Shown here: positions 4,262-7,177 of the stretch, one piece after another
Layout of the letters: each line of letters starts with the position of its first letter
Position numbering within the stretch: the stretch's first letter is position 1
Assembly: GCA_031259205.1 (NCBI GenBank)
Contig: JAIRLS010000335.1
Coordinates: 1-7,177, forward strand
Direction of reading: 5' to 3'
DNA length: 7,177 bases
Origin: Bacteroidales bacterium
GTDB lineage: Bacteria > Bacteroidota > Bacteroidia > Bacteroidales > UBA4181
The notes under the pieces: generated by a model
Told to the model about the DNA's origin: nothing
The model's database searches: none
The model's input: only the letters and a program-made list of their open reading frames with translations
Made by a program: the position numbers and the translations under genes

Positions 4262-7177
4262 GCTGTGCAACGCCGGTATATGCTCGCACGTGCGAACTGT
4301 TTCGCCGGTTTTGGCGGTCGCTTCCACGTAGTAAACGTCGTCCGGGCTGAGTTGTGCGCCGTCGTTGCTTACGGTGTAGCTGCGACTGTCGTCCTTGAAC
4401 ATGACAAAGTCCGCGTCGGCGGGCGTTCTGCGAAACCAGCGGTAAGACTCAAATTCCAGGCCTGCGGCGGCGGGCAGAATGGTCATCGTGTTGTTCCAGC
4501 GGGTGACCACCAAATCGTTGAACGGGAAACGTTTTTCCACGTTCACCACATAAACGGTGTCCAAGTCGCCCGACACGGCTTTTATCAGGACGGTACGCAA
4601 CTGCGGGCGTTTCATGTGCAGGGTGAATCGCCGGTGAGGTTCGACGCCGGTGTAGCCTGTTCCTGTGGTGTCGATTTCCAGCGATACATGCGCGGGAGCG
4701 TGTATCGAAACCGTTATTTTTTCCTCTTCGTCGCTGCACCCCATGTCCACATATATCCAGGGCAAATCGAAACGGGGCGCAATGTCGTTTTCGTCATTGA
4801 CGGTGATATGGTCTATTTCCGGCGGGCTGAAAATAATCCAGAAGTCGGCCGTGGCGGAACCGTCGTAGTTGCCTTTTCCTGTGATGGATATCTGCGCAAT
4901 ACCCACCGCGCTGTTGTTTGCATAGCCTGTTATTTCATAATCCCTGTCCAGCATCAGGGGCGCGTTGCGGTCGATGACGGTGTCCGTCACGGTGGGCAGC
5001 GGCTCTATGGGCGGCGTCTGGGTATTGAAGATTTGCGTGACGACGCGGATGACCACCGACAGGTCGTTGATGTGCTTGGGAAAGATGGTCGCATCGGTAA
5101 GCGCTTCCTCCGGAATGACGTAATTGCCGCCGTCCGCGCCGCCAAGCCCTTCGCGGTCGGAAGTCACGATGACGGTCTTGTTAGCGCCGGCGTTGGGGGT
5201 TTTAAACTCCGCCGTCAGCGAAGGAACGCCGGAAAAGTTGACAAGGTCTCCGGGGATAATGCCGGTTTCGTCGATGCGGCACACGGCCGACACGTTGCCG
5301 TCGTAGATCTTGTTGTCGGCAAGGATGCTCAACGGTCGTTGCAGGACGGCGACCTTGCTGCCGTCGTATATGATCTCGTAATCGCCGGTTACTTCATTGC
5401 CGCCTTCGTCCTTGATGACGATGTTGTCCCACTTCACGTCGTACTCGCCGACTTTGGGGTTACCGCTGGAGCTGAGGTCGCTCGCATCGGCGTTCAGGAC
5501 GGGGTCGCCGGTGATGGTATGTCCCGCGCTTAAGCCGTTTCCGTAGTCGAAAGCAAGGGTGTCGCCGTAGAGAATATCCGGATTGCCGTTTTTATTGACA
5601 GGCGTGAGGTACAATTTCCGTTTGACGACCGTTTCGTATACCGGATACGAGGGCGCTTGCCGTCCGCCCCAAGCGACAAATGCCAGCGTGTCGCCTGTCT
5701 GCACGTTCACTGCGTATGCCGCCGTGAGGGCGGTCGGCTGCACGGCTTGCAGGCGTTGTAATCCGCTTTCCCTGCAAAGGTATATCACCACGCTGTCGGC
5801 AAGCGTCTGCAAGTCGAGGCTCACGCTGTCGCGATACACGTAGCGGGGATATGCCGGCGCATTCTGGTAACGCAGGAAGGGATAGCTTTTTTGCCCGTCG
5901 CGAATCGTCCAGACGGCGTTGAAATCGCGCGGCAATACGGGGGAAGCGCCGGTATAGGCAGCCTGCGTCCTGATGTCGTTCAATGATATATCGGTGGCGT
6001 CGCTGCTCGCCGGCAGGCGGCTGTCGGCATAGTTGCCGCTGAAAGTTCCGCTGCCGCTGCCGGCAATCCGGCGAACGGCGGAGCCTGTCAGCGTGTCCTG
6101 CGCCGCCAGGGAACGGTAAATTCCTGCCTGCGAAGCGATCTCCCCGGCCAGTCCGCCTACCGTTCCGGCGGAAACAACCCGTCCTGCGGCGTAACTGCTG
6201 TCGATACGGGAAAGGCCTTCCAGATGGCCGGCCAAACCGCCGGTGAAGGAAGCAGGGCTACTTCCGTTGTTGCGTATCCATGCGAAGTTATAACTGTTGA
6301 CGATGGTCAGTGCGCCGTATCCTGCCAATCCGCCGGTATATACGCCTTTCGCCGTCACCCAGCCGCTGTTGTGGGCGGAGATGATGCGGGCGTTTCCGCT
6401 GCTGCTGCCGAGCAATCCTCCCGTATGGGCGTTGCTGTGTACGGTAGTTACCGGCGCGTTGTTGCTGCATGCGCGGATGACGACGTTGCCTGAGGCTTGT
6501 CCTGCCACCGCGCCGGCATATTCCGCAGAACTGTCGCCCGTGATGCTGCCGCCCGTGATGTGCAGGCTGTCTACCAGCGCCCCGTCGCCCAGCACGCCGA
6601 ACAAACCGACGGAAATGAGATTACTGTTGATGCGCAGGTTAATGAGTTTGTGCCCGCCTCCGTGCAACTTGCCTTGAAATGGGCTTATGTTGTCGCCTGC
6701 GGGCGTCCAGTCACATTCCATGTCGACGTCGTTCATCAGGCGAAAATGCAGGTGGGCAAAGGCGGCGCCCGTGTAGCCTTTCATTCGTTCCAGATCGGAG
6801 CGGCGCCATATCTCATAAGGTTCGTCCTTTGTTCCCTTGCCGTAAAAGGGCTTTACCGTTCCGCTTACGGGATACGAAGCCGCTTTCCCCTTTTCATAAA
6901 CGGTAAGGTTGAGGGTGTCGCCGGTTTTCAGCCCTGCGACGACGCTGTCGCCACAAGGGATGGAAACGAGGATGTAGTTGTCTACCGGTTTCTTTCGGCT
7001 GAAATCTTCCTCTACGGTTTTTATCCTTTCCCGCCACCGTCCTTTGGTAACGACGATGCTGTCGATACGCGCCGGATCGTCCATGTCTAATTTCGCTTCG
7101 CCGTAGGCCATGTCCGTGATGTATGCCGGCGCACTCTGGTATTGCAGGTAGGGATAGCTTTTTTGCGCAGTGCGGAT
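4010..7177 (-). CDS. Giant T9SS-secreted surface protein with GLUG, MBG/YDG and Ig-like domains (N-terminus outside window)
   Basis: The frame is open to the window edge, giving 1055 visible residues; the first in-frame Met (7109-7111) lies inside a repeated module and is not the real start. Domains, counted from the window edge: end of one repeat module (1-19, QKSYPYLQYQSAPAY); strand-rich linker ending TGDTL...SYPV (about 20-109); lead-in DEPYEIWRRSDLERM and DWTPAGDNISPFQG (about 119-169); six GLUG-like repeats (about 190-345); a second QKSYPFLRYQNAPAY module (about 423-520); MBG-like domain (about 520-612); YDG-like domain beginning with KIYDG (about 613-701); an Ig-like domain with ITGKGNYDGSATADFWI (to about 783); a possible cadherin-like sandwich (787-882); an Ig-like domain (about 883-965); and a T9SS type A sorting tail starting IRIYPNPV (974-1055). 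It is predicted to cross the outer membrane by T9SS and remain on the surface or be released, perhaps as an adhesin. No enzymatic motif is visible. Confidence 0.88.
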   Translation of the reverse strand: MRTAQKSYPYLQYQSAPAYITDMAYGEAKLDMDDPARIDSIVVTKGRWRERIKTVEEDFSRKKPVDNYILVSIPCGDSVVAGLKTGDTLNLTVYEKGKAASYPVSGTVKPFYGKGTKDEPYEIWRRSDLERMKGYTGAAFAHLHFRLMNDVDMECDWTPAGDNISPFQGKLHGGGHKLINLRINSNLISVGLFGVLGDGALVDSLHITGGSITGDSSAEYAGAVAGQASGNVVIRACSNNAPVTTVHSNAHTGGLLGSSSGNARIISAHNSGWVTAKGVYTGGLAGYGALTIVNSYNFAWIRNNGSSPASFTGGLAGHLEGLSRIDSSYAAGRVVSAGTVGGLAGEIASQAGIYRSLAAQDTLTGSAVRRIAGSGSGTFSGNYADSRLPASSDATDISLNDIRTQAAYTGASPVLPRDFNAVWTIRDGQKSYPFLRYQNAPAYPRYVYRDSVSLDLQTLADSVVIYLCRESGLQRLQAVQPTALTAAYAVNVQTGDTLAFVAWGGRQAPSYPVYETVVKRKLYLTPVNKNGNPDILYGDTLAFDYGNGLSAGHTITGDPVLNADASDLSSSGNPKVGEYDVKWDNIVIKDEGGNEVTGDYEIIYDGSKVAVLQRPLSILADNKIYDGNVSAVCRIDETGIIPGDLVNFSGVPSLTAEFKTPNAGANKTVIVTSDREGLGGADGGNYVIPEEALTDATIFPKHINDLSVVIRVVTQIFNTQTPPIEPLPTVTDTVIDRNAPLMLDRDYEITGYANNSAVGIAQISITGKGNYDGSATADFWIIFSPPEIDHITVNDENDIAPRFDLPWIYVDMGCSDEEEKITVSIHAPAHVSLEIDTTGTGYTGVEPHRRFTLHMKRPQLRTVLIKAVSGDLDTVYVVNVEKRFPFNDLVVTRWNNTMTILPAAAGLEFESYRWFRRTPADADFVMFKDDSRSYTVSNDGAQLSPDDVYYVEATAKTGETVRTCEHIPALHSGVIRIYPNPVRPGAQLSLLAEVDQTLLDKAEICVYTLTGAPVDRVRVTGVVTILQAPNTQGVYLYVFLSKDGEFRKELKVTVE
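5851..5905 (-). repeat. Internal repeat, copy nearest the C-terminus
   Basis: This 55-base segment matches 7123-7177 at 46 of 55 positions without gaps. Both encode the end of a GLUG region followed by a QKSYP-x-L-x-YQ-x-APAY motif. The copies are 1272 bases apart. The conserved motif probably marks the boundary of a module repeated along the protein. Confidence 0.8.
6092..6610 (-). repeat. Array of six GLUG-like repeats in the surface protein
   Basis: Six copies of a G-G-L-x-G type motif occur at near-constant spacing: VGLFGVL, YAGAVAGQA, TGGLLGSS, TGGLAGYG, TGGLAGHLE and VGGLAGEIA. Successive starts are 30, 31, 29, 31 and 29 residues apart. The segments between them carry alternating hydrophobic residues and repeated NSY/SSY/CSN turns. 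This regular period suggests a right-handed beta-helix or similar solenoid. GLUG repeats are known from large secreted bacterial proteins, including IgA-protease-like proteins and adhesins. Confidence 0.8.
7123..7177 (-). repeat. Internal repeat, copy at the window edge
   Basis: This is the partner of the copy at 5851-5905, with nine mismatches in 55 bases. It runs off the window, so the true repeat may be longer and should be preceded by another GLUG-type array outside the window. Its presence upstream of the first Met in this frame shows that the gene continues past the window edge. Confidence 0.8.

Noticed and set aside
3593..5533. 646-codon open frame on the plus strand, antisense to the barrel and surface-protein genes
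   Set aside because: The minus strand carries recognisable domains throughout (signal peptide, barrel strands, YDG, T9SS tail). The antisense translation has no recognisable domain and crosses a gene boundary, so its length probably reflects low stop-codon frequency in GC-rich sequence.
7109..7111. Met codon as the start of the large surface protein
   Set aside because: The frame continues to the window edge, and the residues before this Met match an internal repeat of the same protein (5851-5905).

Overview
This window looks like a piece of a Bacteroidota genome, most likely order Bacteroidales. The pointers are a TAnnTTTG-type promoter, A-rich translation starts without a Shine-Dalgarno sequence, a type IX secretion (T9SS) sorting tail, and the GLUG and MBG/YDG repeat domains typical of Bacteroidales surface proteins. 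I cannot name a genus from the sequence.

Layout. Bases 1-306 (+) are the 3' end of a probable secreted glycoside hydrolase, GH116-like by my recollection of its tail motif. Bases 307-590 hold no convincing gene, only a few short hairpins. A Bacteroidetes-type promoter at 594-623 then drives a compact ribosomal-protein operon: rplK (L11), rplA (L1), rplJ (L10) and rplL (L7/L12), with gaps of 22, 31 and 31 bases. It ends at a strong intrinsic terminator at 2871-2900. The four products build two mobile arms of the 50S subunit. L1 forms the L1 stalk. L11, L10 and L7/L12 form the GTPase-associated stalk that recruits translation factors.

Bases 2905-3031 are a convergent intergenic spacer with a weaker terminator facing the other way. 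The rest (3032-7177) is on the minus strand and reads in from beyond the right edge. First comes a very large multidomain surface protein (1055 residues visible, N-terminus outside the window): a GLUG repeat array, MBG, YDG and other Ig-like domains, and a T9SS C-terminal sorting domain. Nine bases after its stop begins a 322-residue outer-membrane beta-barrel protein with a signal peptide. The two are almost certainly co-transcribed, a secreted surface protein with a partner barrel.

The main oddity is context. The rplKAJL block has neither secE-nusG before it nor rpoB-rpoC after it, although these neighbours are among the most conserved in bacteria. The other points of interest are the module duplication in the surface protein and the barrel gene tightly coupled to it. 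I found no CRISPR array, tRNA, rRNA, insertion sequence or clearly new molecular system.
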